A DNA stretch of 64,000 nt from Rhodothermales bacterium (GCA_017643395.1 JAEPNP010000004.1:233745-297744), one strand, 5' to 3'; shown: positions 18,241 to 26,962, numbered from the stretch's first letter. Numbers and translations: made by a program. The notes: generated by a model not told the origin, from the letters alone.

Positions 18241-18987
18241 ATGCGCGCTTCCTGTTTTCTGATCCTCAGTCTGACCTGTCTCACCGCGGACGGGCAGTCC
18301 CGCTTTGTCGAGTGGGCCGTTGATGACGCCCGGGCTTTGGGCGTCACCGCCTTCCGATACGCCCCGGCTGCCGGCGGCACGGCCGCCACCTACCTGCTGG
18401 CCACCCGCAACCTGGATCCCGCGTTCAACCAGACCATCCAGACCTGGGCATCCGGCCCGGTCGATGGGTTTCTGGAGCGCACGAACCCGCTCGGTGGCCC
18501 TTCGATGACGCGTCATGCTGCGGCGATCTTCGCCGGAACGCTGCTGCTGGGTGACGAACGCTCGCAGGACGCCGCCTTTACGGCGCTGGAGTCCATCCTT
18601 TACGCAGGTGGGCTGTCCTACGCGCTCAAGTACGCCTTCGGCCGTGGCCGCCCCGGCGAAGGCTATGCCGCAGATCATTTTCAGCCGTTCTCCGGCCACT
18701 CCTCGTTTCCTTCGGGCCACACCACGACTGCGTTCGCCTTCATCACTCCATGGGTGCTCTACTACGACACCCCCGCGGCGCGCGCCCTGCTGGTGCTGCC
18801 CATTGGCACAGCGCTGGCCCGAATGGATCGCGACAAGCACTGGGTCAGCGACATCCTGGCGGGCGGCACACTCGGCATTCTGACGGCGCGGTACCTGACC
18901 AGACGGCATCAGGGACGCAGCACCGGTGGCTCCCGTCCGCGCGTTCGCGTGTCGCCCACCAGCGCATCGCTCGCCTGGTCCTTCTGA
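18241..18987 (+). CDS. PAP2-family phosphatase (membrane/exported)
   Basis: A 248-residue protein with the three PAP2 (type 2 phosphatidic acid phosphatase) motifs: KYAFGRGRP (motif 1, residues about 137-145), SSFPSGHTTTAFAF (motif 2, about 158-171) and ARMDRDKHWVSDILAG (motif 3, about 196-211). The conserved Arg, the two catalytic His and the Asp are in place. The N terminus looks like a signal peptide ending near TADGQS. Family members dephosphorylate undecaprenyl pyrophosphate, lipid A or phosphatidate at the periplasmic face; which of these is not decidable. It follows dnaE by 30 bp and precedes a cell-wall hydrolase gene by 47 bp. Confidence 0.87.
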   Translation: MRASCFLILSLTCLTADGQSRFVEWAVDDARALGVTAFRYAPAAGGTAATYLLATRNLDPAFNQTIQTWASGPVDGFLERTNPLGGPSMTRHAAAIFAGTLLLGDERSQDAAFTALESILYAGGLSYALKYAFGRGRPGEGYAADHFQPFSGHSSFPSGHTTTAFAFITPWVLYYDTPAARALLVLPIGTALARMDRDKHWVSDILAGGTLGILTARYLTRRHQGRSTGGSRPRVRVSPTSASLAWSF

Positions 18988-19034
18988 CGGAACGCCCTTT
19001 GCGGCTGGTCCGGGACGAACCAATCCCCGGCCCG

Positions 19035-19808
19035 ATGCGGAAGCTCCTTCCCCTAGTTGCAGTTTTGATCACGGCAATTCCTGCCTCAGCGCAGGATGAC
19101 GGCACCATCCTCGATGAGGTGCAGGCACTGGACCCGCTTGAGATGGACGAACTCCTCTGGATGGCGCGCGGGGTTTACTCGGAGAGCGATCGGGCCAATG
19201 AACAGGAACTCGTCGCGTGGGTGATTCGCAACCGTGTGGAAACCGGCTTTCGCGGCGACAGCTATCGCCAGGTGGTGCTTGAACGCAAGCAGTTCAGCGC
19301 CTTCAACGAGCCATCGAAACGGCGCACCTACATCCTGGGTCTCGACCAAACGGATGTCGTGCCCAGCTGGATGCGTGCCCTCGAGGTGTCGATGAAGGTC
19401 TTCCAGGCCAGCCCCACCGAGCGGCCCTTCGCCATCGATACTCGCCACTTCTACAGTCCCGTCTCCATGGTCGGTCGGTCGGAGCCCGTGTGGGCCAAGG
19501 CTGGCGTGCCGATCTCTTCCGTCTCGCTTGGTGTGGACCCGGACCGTTTTCGGTTTTTTTCCGGCATCGACAAGTCTCAGGACATGGTCGCGGCCACCGT
19601 GAATCCGACCACCTTTGCCGAGGGCGCGAGTGTCGAGGAGCGCATCGACCAGCAGAAAAGCGCGTCCGAGAAGATTGACGAGCAGCGCATCGAGCAGCAG
19701 CAGCGTGCAGCGGATCGCGCCAAAACGTTGCGGCGGAGCACCCGTGTGCGCCGCTTCAGCGGCAGGGTCCAGCGGCCGAGTCGGCCCAAGCGCGGCACCG
19801 GCGGGTGA
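19035..19808 (+). CDS. exported cell-wall hydrolase (SleB/hydrolase-2-like)
   Basis: 257 residues with a signal peptide (MRKLLPLVAVLITAIPASAQ). The domain LLWMARGVYSESDRANEQEL, VAWVIRNRVETGF, ERKQFSAFNEP matches the hydrolase-2 (SleB) fold of lytic transglycosylase-like enzymes, with the catalytic Glu expected in the YSES segment. The C terminus is a charged Glu/Arg/Gln-rich helix (EERIDQQKSASEKIDEQRIEQ) ending in an Arg-rich tail, perhaps for cell-wall binding. The start at 19035 is selected because it opens the signal peptide; the longer frame upstream overlaps the PAP2 gene. The stop codon lies inside the first copy of a short direct repeat (19798-19841). Confidence 0.75.
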   Translation: MRKLLPLVAVLITAIPASAQDDGTILDEVQALDPLEMDELLWMARGVYSESDRANEQELVAWVIRNRVETGFRGDSYRQVVLERKQFSAFNEPSKRRTYILGLDQTDVVPSWMRALEVSMKVFQASPTERPFAIDTRHFYSPVSMVGRSEPVWAKAGVPISSVSLGVDPDRFRFFSGIDKSQDMVAATVNPTTFAEGASVEERIDQQKSASEKIDEQRIEQQQRAADRAKTLRRSTRVRRFSGRVQRPSRPKRGTGG

Positions 19809-19841
19809 GGCCGGAGCGTCCCGGCGGGTGAAGCCGGAGCG
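19798..19841. repeat. two-copy direct repeat spanning the hydrolase stop codon
   Basis: CCGGCGGGTGA, then a variable base, then GCCGGAGCG, occurs at 19798-19818 and again at 19821-19841, differing at one base. The TGA of the first copy is the stop codon of the cell-wall hydrolase. Likely a local duplication. Confidence 0.7.
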
Positions 19842-20220
19842 CTGAGTCCCGAGTGGGTCCAGACTACTTTACCGGCCTCGGGCCACCGGCGAAGGCAACT
19901 TTGCGCCAGGCTGCTTGCAAACCCGGCACAATTCGCGACCTGGGTTACGCTGGCTCCGGACAGCCCAGGGAGCGGAATCTGGCACCTGTTTTCCGCATGG
20001 AGCCAACTCTGGCGTTGTCACATGTGGAATCCGAGCGTCTACTCCACTCGAGGTCCGTTCCAGACCAGCGATGAGTGGAATCTGGGGGCCGTTTTCCACT
20101 CGGCGCGCCCTCGACCGAGCGCGCCAGCCCGAACCGCGCGCCACCCACGCGCCAGCCCCGCACCCCGCGCACCCACCACGCCCCCAGGAACCGCACCGCA
20201 TCCCCCCGCTTCAACCGCGC
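19809..20220. other. 412-bp gene-free stretch carrying an inverted-repeat array
   Basis: This is the only gene-free stretch over 300 bp in the window. From left to right it holds the second copy of the 23-bp-period direct repeat (to 19841), a CCTGGG...CCCAGG inverted repeat (19939-19969), the three-unit array at 19972-20100, and a proline-codon-rich GC-rich leader (20101-20220) before yidD in which no coding or promoter signal stands out. Confidence 0.7.
19972..20100. repeat. array of three imperfect inverted repeats (24-25 bp) at 51-52 bp period
   Basis: Units start at 19972, 20024 and 20075. Unit 1 (19972-19996) has arms GCGGAA and TTCCGC; unit 2 (20024-20047) begins GTGGAATCC and ends TCCAC; unit 3 (20074-20100) has arms AGTGGAA and TTCCACT. 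Each unit begins G(T/C)GGAATC. The two spacers are 27 bp each, unrelated to one another, and each contains a smaller inverted repeat (GCCA...TGGC, GGTC...GACC). Units 1 and 3 differ by a paired C-G to T-A exchange in the arms, which keeps the stem. A related array is at 51045-51174. Confidence 0.8.
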
Positions 20221-20493
20221 ATGGTGCAGCATCTGATCGCCTTGCCCAAGCGCGCGCTGATTCTGCTGGTACGTGGCTACCAGCTGATCCTTTCCCCGCA
20301 CCTGGCCACATCCTGCAACTTCACCCCCACCTGCTCGGGATACGCCATCCAGGCGCTGGAGAAGTACGGCGCGGTGAAGGGTTCCGTTCTGGCCGCGCAT
20401 CGCATCCTGCGCTGCCACCCCTGGGGCGGTCACGGCTACGATCCACCCATCTGGTACTCCGAACGCAAGGAACTCCATGAGCACGGTTCCTGA
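20221..20493 (+). CDS. yidD: membrane protein insertion efficiency factor YidD
   Basis: A 90-residue protein with the complete YidD signature: LILLVRGYQLILSP, then CNFTPTCSGYAIQALEKYG, then HRILRCHPWGGHGYDP. Three conserved cysteines are present. YidD is an inner-membrane-associated helper of YidC/SecYEG insertion. The ATG at 20221 is preferred because the frame upstream is proline-rich, noncoding-looking sequence running back through the repeat array. It overlaps moaB by 17 bp, so the two are probably cotranscribed. The usual neighbours rpmH, rnpA and yidC are absent. Confidence 0.9.
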   Translation: MVQHLIALPKRALILLVRGYQLILSPHLATSCNFTPTCSGYAIQALEKYGAVKGSVLAAHRILRCHPWGGHGYDPPIWYSERKELHEHGS

Positions 20494-20983
20494 CGCCCAC
20501 CGGCAGGCGGCGGGCGCCGCCGGGCTGCCCTGCGCGATCATCACCTGCAGCGACACCCGGTCCGAGGTGGACGACCGCAGCGGGCCGATCATGAAGTCCC
20601 TGCTCGAACTCGCCGGCCACGAGATCGTCAGCTATGAGGTTGTGCGCGAGGACCCGGCGTTGATCCGGAGCGCGCTCGAGCGGGCCGCCGCCAGGGCCCG
20701 CATTGTGCTGCTGAACGGCGGCACCGGCGTATCTCCACGCGACAATACGGTCGATGTGGTCCGCGCCTTTGTTGAGCGGGATCTGCCCGGATTCGGCGAG
20801 CTGTTCCGCACGCTCTCGTATCAGGAAATCGGGGCGGCCGCGATGCTGTCACGCGCCGTTGCGGGCACGCGCGGCGCCACCGCGGTATTCGCGACGCCGG
20901 GCAGTTCGGCAGCCGTCACGCTGGCCATGGAAAAACTGATACTGCCGGAAATTCGGCATCTGGCGAGCCTGCTGGACGGGTAG
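20477..20983 (+). CDS. moaB: molybdenum cofactor biosynthesis protein MoaB/MogA-type
   Basis: 168 residues of the MoaB/MogA fold, which binds molybdopterin and carries out its adenylylation. Visible motifs are AIITCSDTRSEVDDRSGP at the N terminus, LLNGGTGVSPRDNTVDV (the substrate loop, near residue 78), FRTLSYQEIGAAAMLSRA and FATPGSSAAVTLAMEKLI. Size and domain match single-domain MoaB proteins. No other molybdenum gene is in the window. It overlaps yidD and is convergent with the ABC permease gene 10 bp downstream. Confidence 0.88.
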   Translation: MSTVPDAHRQAAGAAGLPCAIITCSDTRSEVDDRSGPIMKSLLELAGHEIVSYEVVREDPALIRSALERAAARARIVLLNGGTGVSPRDNTVDVVRAFVERDLPGFGELFRTLSYQEIGAAAMLSRAVAGTRGATAVFATPGSSAAVTLAMEKLILPEIRHLASLLDG

Positions 20984-20993
20984 CCGCCCCGGT

Positions 20994-22211
20994 CTACTCG
21001 TAGCGCAGCGCCTCGATCGGATTCAGCGCCGCAGCCTTGCGCGCCGGGTAGAACCCGAAGAAGATGCCCACGGCACCGCTGAAGACGATGGCAACGAGCA
21101 CGGTATCGCTGTTCACCAGCGTCTGCCACCCCATCACATCGCCCAGCACCTGAGCGCCCGCAAACCCGAGTCCGACACCGATGGCGCCGCCCAGGATGCT
21201 CATCACAATGCTCTCGATCAGAAACTGGGTAAGCACATCACGACCACGGGCACCAATGGCCATGCGGATTCCGATTTCCCGCGTGCGTTCGGTCACAGAT
21301 ACGAGCATGATGTTCATGATGCCGATCCCGCCCACGAGCAGCGAAATCCCCGCGATCGCCGCCAGCAGCAGGGTCATGACCTCGGTGGTCCCGGCCGCCG
21401 CCTCGGTCAGCTCAGCCTGGTTGCGCACCTCAAAATCGTCTGCCTCCCAGGAGGCGAGGCCGTGCGCTTCGCGCATGATCGCCTTGATCTCATCCTGGGC
21501 CGCCGGGATGTCATTCGGGGATGAAGTGGAGGCCAGGATCTGCGACACGAAATTCCATCGACTGAGGCGGGTGCCTACCGTCGTGTACGGCGCCAGCATG
21601 ACGTCATCCTGGTCGTTGCCCTCGGCCGTCTGTCCTTTCGGGGCAAGCACGCCGATGACCTGAATGGGCACATTGCGTACACGAATGGTCTGGCCGATGG
21701 GGTCATCGCTGCCAAAGAGCTGCTCTGCAACGGTTGCACCGATCAGGGCGACCTTCTTGCCCTGCCGTACATCGGCAGCCGTGAAGAACGAGCCGCTCGA
21801 GACGGGCCAGTCGCGGATGAGCGGATAATCGACGTCCACGCCGTTGATGCGTGTGCGCCAGTTGCCGCGTGGGCCGACCGCCTGCGTAAATGTGGTTACG
21901 ACCGGGGAGATGGCCGACAGAAACATGCTTTCGTTGCGCAGTTTCTCGGCATCGTCCAACTGCAACCGGTTGAAACTGCCTGCGCCCCGGCTGACGCCTC
22001 CACTGGAGCTTGCCCCCGGGGTGATGACAAGCATGTTGGTGCCCAAGTTCTGGATCTGCCGCTCGATCTGGCTCTTGGCACCGTCGCCGACGGCAACCAT
22101 CACGATTACGGCACCCACGCCGATGATGATGCCGAGCATGGTGAGCAGGGTGCGCATCTTGTTCTTGATGATGCTCTTCCCGGCTACCTTGATAAGGTTG
22201 GAAGCTCTCAT
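20994..22211 (-). CDS. MacB-type ABC transporter permease
   Basis: A 405-residue permease with the MacB/FtsX layout: one N-terminal transmembrane helix (MRTLLTMLGIIIGVGAVIVMVAV), a periplasmic MacB_PCD domain (about 45-250), then three helices at the C terminus. The loop VTERTREIGIRMAIGARGRDVLTQF is characteristic. It begins 2 bp after the ATPase gene and completes a macA-ATPase-permease operon, where ATP hydrolysis in the cytoplasm drives periplasmic conformational change for export through an outer-membrane TolC partner. No TolC gene is in the window. Substrate unknown. Confidence 0.9.
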   Translation of the reverse strand: MRASNLIKVAGKSIIKNKMRTLLTMLGIIIGVGAVIVMVAVGDGAKSQIERQIQNLGTNMLVITPGASSSGGVSRGAGSFNRLQLDDAEKLRNESMFLSAISPVVTTFTQAVGPRGNWRTRINGVDVDYPLIRDWPVSSGSFFTAADVRQGKKVALIGATVAEQLFGSDDPIGQTIRVRNVPIQVIGVLAPKGQTAEGNDQDDVMLAPYTTVGTRLSRWNFVSQILASTSSPNDIPAAQDEIKAIMREAHGLASWEADDFEVRNQAELTEAAAGTTEVMTLLLAAIAGISLLVGGIGIMNIMLVSVTERTREIGIRMAIGARGRDVLTQFLIESIVMSILGGAIGVGLGFAGAQVLGDVMGWQTLVNSDTVLVAIVFSGAVGIFFGFYPARKAAALNPIEALRYE

Positions 22212-22213
22212 GG

Positions 22214-22963
22214 TCAGGCCAGCACGCTTTCAGTGGGCAGGGACTCCATGACGTGCGCGGCGCGGCGCGGCGTCTGGGTCTCGTCCCGGATGATGCGACC
22301 GTCGCGCAGTTCCACTACGCGCTTGGCGTACTCGGCGACGTCGTGTTCGTGGGTTACCAGCAGAATCGTGATCCCCTGATCGTTCAACTGCTGGAAGAGG
22401 TCCATCACCTCGACGGATGTGCGAGAATCAAGGTTGCCTGTGGGCTCGTCCGCCAGCAGGATGGCAGGTTTGGTCACCAGAGCGCGGGCGATGGCCACGC
22501 GCTGTTGCTGACCGCCCGACAGCTCGCTGGGCACATGGTCCAAGCGTTCTCCAAGTCCGACCATCTCCAGTGCCTCGCGGGCCAGCGCCTTGGTGTCTTT
22601 CTTGCCGGGCGTACGGTCGTAGAGCAGCGGCAGCTCGACGTTTTCAACCGCCGTGGTGCGCGCCAGCAGATTGAAGCCCTGGAAGACGAATCCAATCTTC
22701 TGGTTGCGGATGTCGGCCAGCTTGTTCTTGCCGAGGGTCTCTACGCGCACACCATCAAGCTGATAGGAGCCTCCCGTCGGGTAGTCCAGGCAGCCAATGA
22801 TGTTCATCATGGTGGACTTGCCGGATCCCGACGCGCCCATGATGGCAATCATTTCTCCGGGGTACACATCCAGATCCACGCCGGCAAGGGCGTGCACCTT
22901 GTTGGTGCCCATTTCGTAGGTCTTGCGCAGGTCGCGGACCTGAATGACAGCGTCTTGCGCCAT
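22214..22963 (-). CDS. MacB/LolD-type ABC transporter ATPase
   Basis: About 250 residues with Walker [11 protein letters not shown]-loop [10 protein letters not shown], signature [15 protein letters not shown], Walker [14 protein letters not shown] and H-loop VTHEHD. The [16 protein letters not shown] segment is typical of MacB/LolD/FtsE-like ATPases. The start at 22963 ([19 protein letters not shown]) is chosen because it lies 1 nt after the stop of the upstream adaptor gene; a longer frame would overlap that gene. It pairs with the permease immediately downstream. Confidence 0.92.
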   Translation of the reverse strand: MAQDAVIQVRDLRKTYEMGTNKVHALAGVDLDVYPGEMIAIMGASGSGKSTMMNIIGCLDYPTGGSYQLDGVRVETLGKNKLADIRNQKIGFVFQGFNLLARTTAVENVELPLLYDRTPGKKDTKALAREALEMVGLGERLDHVPSELSGGQQQRVAIARALVTKPAILLADEPTGNLDSRTSVEVMDLFQQLNDQGITILLVTHEHDVAEYAKRVVELRDGRIIRDETQTPRRAAHVMESLPTESVLA

Positions 22964-22964
22964 G

Positions 22965-24257
22965 CTAGAACCCGCCTCCGCGGAAGCGCCCGCCACTCTG
23001 GTTGTTCTGCTGGAACGGATTGGCCGTGGAGCCGCCCTCGGTGATCGTCACCCCTGCGATGATCTCCATGCCGGCCTCGATGTTGCGACCCTGCACTTCC
23101 GTCATCGTGCCGTCGGAAAGCCCGGTGCGTACAAACGCCGCCGAAAGCTGTCCTTGCTCGTCAAGGTACCAGAGCATGCCCCGGTTCGCGGCACCGAAGC
23201 CGCCGCCACCAAATCCGCCGCGTGCCGCGGCCCCGGCGGCCTGGCCGCCTCCCTGTCCGGCTGCTCCGCCACGACGAGTGGAGTCCGACGGCGCGCCCTG
23301 TGCTTCCCGGGCCGCCATCATGCGCTCTCTGAACTCCGTCATCATCTCTTCCGTCGGGCGGAAGCGAAGCGCCGCGTTCGGCACCTTGTACACGTCGGAG
23401 ACCGTCTCCACCAGGAACTCCACGGTGGCCGTCATGCCTGGAAGCAGACGACCGTCGGTATTGTCGACGTCGACCACGGCCGTGTACGTCACCACGTTGT
23501 CTTGCGTGGCGGACTGCAACCGTACCTGTCGCACGCGTCCCTCAAAGGTCTCGTCGTCGTAGGCCTGGACGGTGAACCGCACCTGCTGTCCTTCCTGAAT
23601 CTGGCCAATGTCGGATTCGTCGACGGAAGCCAGGATTTCCAACTCGGAAAGATCGTTGGCCAGCAGAAAAAGTTGTGGCGTCGACATACTGGCTGCCACG
23701 GTCTGGCCCTGCTCCACACTCCGCTCGATGACCACGCCGCTCATGGGCGCGTAGATGCGGGAGTATCCGAGGTTGCGCTCGGCTCGTTCCTGCGCGATCT
23801 CGGCAGATTCAAGGTTCGCCTCGGCAAGCTCCAGATCATACTTGGCCTGGTTGAGCTCCACTTCGGTTGCGAACTGCTGATCGGCCAGTCGCTGGATGCG
23901 AGCCAGTTCGGTGGCTGCAAAGTTGCGTTGAGCTGTGTTGCGACGCAGCGTGGCGCGGGCATCCTGCACAGCCGAGACCAGCAATGTGGTGTCGATCAGC
24001 GCCATAAGCTGTCCGCGACGCACCGTGTCGTTGAAGTCCACAAATAGCCGATCGATACGACCGGAGACCTGCGTGCCCACCTGCACGGTGGTAACCGCAT
24101 CCAGATTACCGGTGGAGGTCACGACGGCCTCCAGATCTCCGCGCTCCATGGTCACGAACCGGTAGCTGGTGGTGGGCTCACCCTGTCCGCTGGTGAAGCG
24201 CCAGATCGCGGCTCCCGAGAGCACGACAACGACGCCGATGGCAACAATTTTTTTCAT
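22965..24257 (-). CDS. MacA-like periplasmic adaptor (HlyD/RND family)
   Basis: 430 residues with an N-terminal membrane anchor (MKKIVAIGVVVVLSGAAIW). A lipoyl-like segment (VTSTGNLDAVTTVQVGTQVSGRI), a coiled-coil hairpin (residues about 100-170, rich in Ala/Glu/Leu) and its second lipoyl half (APMSGVVIERSVEQGQTV) follow. Then come the beta-barrel domain and a Gly/Gln/Asn-rich C terminus. A Gly/Ala-rich insert (near residues 330-355) is unusual for the family. The start at 24257 has AGGTGG about 10 nt upstream. It heads the macA-ATPase-permease operon and is divergent from cysS. Confidence 0.9.
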   Translation of the reverse strand: MKKIVAIGVVVVLSGAAIWRFTSGQGEPTTSYRFVTMERGDLEAVVTSTGNLDAVTTVQVGTQVSGRIDRLFVDFNDTVRRGQLMALIDTTLLVSAVQDARATLRRNTAQRNFAATELARIQRLADQQFATEVELNQAKYDLELAEANLESAEIAQERAERNLGYSRIYAPMSGVVIERSVEQGQTVAASMSTPQLFLLANDLSELEILASVDESDIGQIQEGQQVRFTVQAYDDETFEGRVRQVRLQSATQDNVVTYTAVVDVDNTDGRLLPGMTATVEFLVETVSDVYKVPNAALRFRPTEEMMTEFRERMMAAREAQGAPSDSTRRGGAAGQGGGQAAGAAARGGFGGGGFGAANRGMLWYLDEQGQLSAAFVRTGLSDGTMTEVQGRNIEAGMEIIAGVTITEGGSTANPFQQNNQSGGRFRGGGF

Positions 24258-24466
24258 GGGGTACCCCACCTGACGGGGTTGTTCTCTAGGGAACGCTCTA
24301 TGCGTTTGGGGCCCCGTACGCGAGGCCGGGTGGGCCGTTTCGCACGCTATAGAGTTGGAGCAGAAGCGTGACAGTTCCGTGACCAGCCGCCGGGACCGCC
24401 GGATGCGCCCGTATGGCGAACCGGCCGCCGCATCAACGCGTTGTGGGCGGGCCAAGCCTTTTGCCC

Positions 24467-25960
24467 ATGCCCCACCCCTCCATCCGGCTCTACAACACGC
24501 TCACGAATTCCCCCGAGGAACTGCAGCTGATCGAGCCCGGACATCTGCGTTTCTATTCCTGCGGCCCCACGGTGTACTCCTATGCGCACATTGGGAATTT
24601 CCGGTCGTTCTTGACAGCTGACCTGATTTTCCGGCTGGGGCAGGCCGTCGGTCTGGACGTGACGTACGTCACCAACGTCACCGATGTTGGGCACCTGACG
24701 GAGGACGATGCGGCCGATGCGGGCGGAGAAGACCGCATGGCCAAGGCGCTCAAGTCCAAGGAAGGCGAACGATTCGCCAACGTCTGGGACCTTGCGCGCT
24801 ATTACACGGAATCGCTGCTCGGCGACTGGCGCCGACTGAATCTGCTCGAGCCCACCGTGCGGCCCCGCGCAACCGAGCACATGCGGGAGCAGATCACCGC
24901 AGTGAGCGTGCTGCTCGAGCGCGGACACGCCTACGAAACGGAGCAAGGCATCTATTTCTCGGTGGCCTCCTTCCCTGAGTACGGCAAGCTGTCGGGCAAC
25001 CTCAACGCCGACGCCCTCGACCAGGAAGTGCGCGAGGTGGTCTCCGATCCCGGAAAACGGGACCCCCGCGACTTTGCACTCTGGAAAAAGGACGAAAAGC
25101 ACCTGATGCAATGGCATAGCCCGTGGGGGTGGGGGTTTCCCGGCTGGCACATTGAGTGTTCCGTGATGGCCTCCGCATACCTGGGAGAAACCATCGACCT
25201 GCACGCCGGGGGTGAGGATCTCATTTTCCCACACCATGAGTGCGAGATCGCCCAGGCGGAGGCCCTTTCCGGTGAGCCTTTCGCCAGGCACTGGGTGCAC
25301 ACTCGCTTTCTCCAGGTCGAGGGCGAGAAGATGTCCAAGAGCAAGGGCAACTTCCTGACGGTGCGACGGCTCACGGCCCCTCGCGACGACGACGGCTGGG
25401 GTGTCGATCCCCTGGCGCTCCGCCTGGCCTTGATGTCCGGGCACTATCGCAAGCCGTTCAACTTCACAAAGGCCACGCTGAAGGCATCGGGCAAGCATCG
25501 CGAGCGCATCGCCAGTGCAATCGAACTGTTGCGCACAGCCGACGGCGACGGGCCTGATCGCATCGGTGAGCGACTGGACGCCCTGTATGACCGCATGCTG
25601 GCGGCCCTTTGCGACGACCTGAACACCCCGGAGGCCATCGCCGCACTCATCGAGGGTGTCAAGTTGATCCACGGGATGTCCCGCGGCCTGAACGCCGAAA
25701 GCGCCCGGTCCGGTCTGGCCTGGTTTGACCGGGTAAACGCACTGTTAGGCGTCATCGAACCCGACACGGACGAACCGGCCTCGGACGCGGACGATCCGCA
25801 TGTAGCCCGCATCGACGGTCTGCTCGCGGAGCGGCAGCAGGCACGAGCCGACCGCGACTTTGCCCGCGCCGACGCCATCCGCGATGAACTTGCCGCCGAA
25901 GGCATCGAAATCATGGACACTCCCGAAGGACCCCGCTGGAAACGCCGTCAGGACCTGTGA
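24467..25960 (+). CDS. cysS: cysteine--tRNA ligase
   Basis: 497 residues of class I aminoacyl-tRNA synthetase specific for cysteine. The HIGH-equivalent lies in CGPTVYSYAHIGNF near the N terminus, and the zinc ligands that select cysteine include the Cys in that motif, the Cys of HIECSVMA and the His/Glu of HHECE. KMSKS is present in EGEKMSKSKGNF. The C-terminal DALR-like helical domain follows. The ATG at 24467 is chosen since it starts the conserved RLYNTLT segment; the longer frame reaches into the divergent promoter region. A possible -10 (TATAGA) lies about 120 bp upstream. Confidence 0.96.
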   Translation: MPHPSIRLYNTLTNSPEELQLIEPGHLRFYSCGPTVYSYAHIGNFRSFLTADLIFRLGQAVGLDVTYVTNVTDVGHLTEDDAADAGGEDRMAKALKSKEGERFANVWDLARYYTESLLGDWRRLNLLEPTVRPRATEHMREQITAVSVLLERGHAYETEQGIYFSVASFPEYGKLSGNLNADALDQEVREVVSDPGKRDPRDFALWKKDEKHLMQWHSPWGWGFPGWHIECSVMASAYLGETIDLHAGGEDLIFPHHECEIAQAEALSGEPFARHWVHTRFLQVEGEKMSKSKGNFLTVRRLTAPRDDDGWGVDPLALRLALMSGHYRKPFNFTKATLKASGKHRERIASAIELLRTADGDGPDRIGERLDALYDRMLAALCDDLNTPEAIAALIEGVKLIHGMSRGLNAESARSGLAWFDRVNALLGVIEPDTDEPASDADDPHVARIDGLLAERQQARADRDFARADAIRDELAAEGIEIMDTPEGPRWKRRQDL

Positions 25961-26490
25961 GCAACGCCCCTCCAACGCAACCCATGGACTACGGCACCCT
26001 GGACGGGGGCCTGGTTCGCATGATGAACCGCTTTTGGGCGGAGGGCACCCTGACTGGAGAGCCCGAGGAAGACCTGTATCTCAGGTCGAATGCCAACGCC
26101 GTGCTGTTCGGCATGCTCTACGACCAGCGCATGCTCGCGGAGCAGGCCTTCATGGGCGCCCGGCGTTTGCACGAGCGGCTTGGCCACCTCGACCCGGGAA
26201 AGATCGCACAGCATGATCCGGACGAGTTCCGCACGCTCTTTGCCCAGACGCCTGCGGTCCATCGTTTCACGAACAAGATGGCCGCCTACACGCAGCAGGT
26301 AGCGCAGGTCCTGGTCGACCAATATGACGGCGATGCCGGCAACATCTGGGCCGAGGATCGTTCGGCCGATGAGGTCGCAAAACTCCTGGAAAAACTGCCA
26401 GGATTTGGCAAGATGAAGGCCTACAAGATGCGCTTCGCCCTGCACTACTTCGGGTGGCGGGACTTCTCGGACGTGCCGGCGAAGGTCTGA
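25957..26490 (+). CDS. HhH-GPD family base-excision protein (TIGR03252-like)
   Basis: 177 residues. The helical body FGMLYDQRMLAEQAFMGARRLHERLG and the helix-hairpin-helix KLLEKLPGFGKMKAYKMRFALHYFG resemble the uncharacterised HhH-GPD DNA-repair family TIGR03252. A clear catalytic Lys-Asp pair cannot be assigned, and no iron-sulphur cluster cysteines are present, so glycosylase activity is an inference. A GTG start overlaps the cysS stop by 3 bp (GTGA), suggesting coupling; an ATG at 25984 is an alternative. Confidence 0.75.
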   Translation: MSNAPPTQPMDYGTLDGGLVRMMNRFWAEGTLTGEPEEDLYLRSNANAVLFGMLYDQRMLAEQAFMGARRLHERLGHLDPGKIAQHDPDEFRTLFAQTPAVHRFTNKMAAYTQQVAQVLVDQYDGDAGNIWAEDRSADEVAKLLEKLPGFGKMKAYKMRFALHYFGWRDFSDVPAKV

Positions 26491-26592
26491 CCGGGGGTGC
26501 CCGCAGCTCATGCGGCGGCCTGACGGCCGGCGACCGCCAAGGGGGCGCGGGCTGACCGCTCGCGGCGCAAAGCGTTCAGGCGCGGTCGGCAG

Positions 26593-26610
26593 TTCGGGCT
26601 TCGGCCCGAA
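26593..26610. other. 7-bp hairpin with TTCG tetraloop
   Basis: TTCGGGC, then TTCG, then GCCCGAA is a stable hairpin between the HhH gene and the stop of the small minus-strand frame at 26613. No T-run follows on either strand, so terminator function is uncertain. Confidence 0.4.
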
Positions 26611-26612
26611 GC

Positions 26613-26846
26613 TCAGGCGCGCCCGCCCAGCCGAAAGACGAGCAAGCGCCCTTCGTTGTTGATCGCAAGATTCCTGGTAGCCACGGAGGCACCCTGAATC
26701 AGACGCTCCCAGGCGATATCTACCGCAGCGTCGAGCAGTCGGCTGGAATCGTGATCCTGGGAAGCGTTGAAAATGGAGTTTTCCCAGGCGATGCCTCCTC
26801 CCGGCACGCGGCGGGCAAAGCGCTCCATGTGATCCTTCGCAGTCAT
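26613..26846 (-). CDS. possible small protein (77 aa), unknown
   Basis: A 77-residue frame from an ATG at 26846, reading DHMERFARRVPGGG, then SRLLDAAVDIAWERLIQG, then ATRNLAINNEGRLLVFRLGG. It has balanced charge and no low-complexity look, and follows trkH on the same strand by about 116 bp. There is no clear Shine-Dalgarno (the upstream bases on the minus strand are C-rich), and no family is recognised. Treat as a candidate gene only. Confidence 0.35.
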   Translation of the reverse strand: MTAKDHMERFARRVPGGGIAWENSIFNASQDHDSSRLLDAAVDIAWERLIQGASVATRNLAINNEGRLLVFRLGGRA

Positions 26847-26962
26847 GACAGAGGGGGGTGAGTGATGACTGCAGGCCTTACAAGCCGTGTGCCGCCGCAA
26901 AACAGCCCCAAACGCACGCCCAGGGGCCCTGAAGCCCTGACCGACCCGGCAAAATCTGCCGG

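Noticed and set aside
19972-20100. CRISPR array
   Set aside because: Unit length and spacing look CRISPR-like, but the repeats vary inside while the arms are kept, only three units are present and no cas gene is in the window.
24281-24294. Palindromic operator GTTCTCTAGGGAAC between macA-like gene and cysS
   Set aside because: Short, imperfect and single-copy; not enough to call a binding site.
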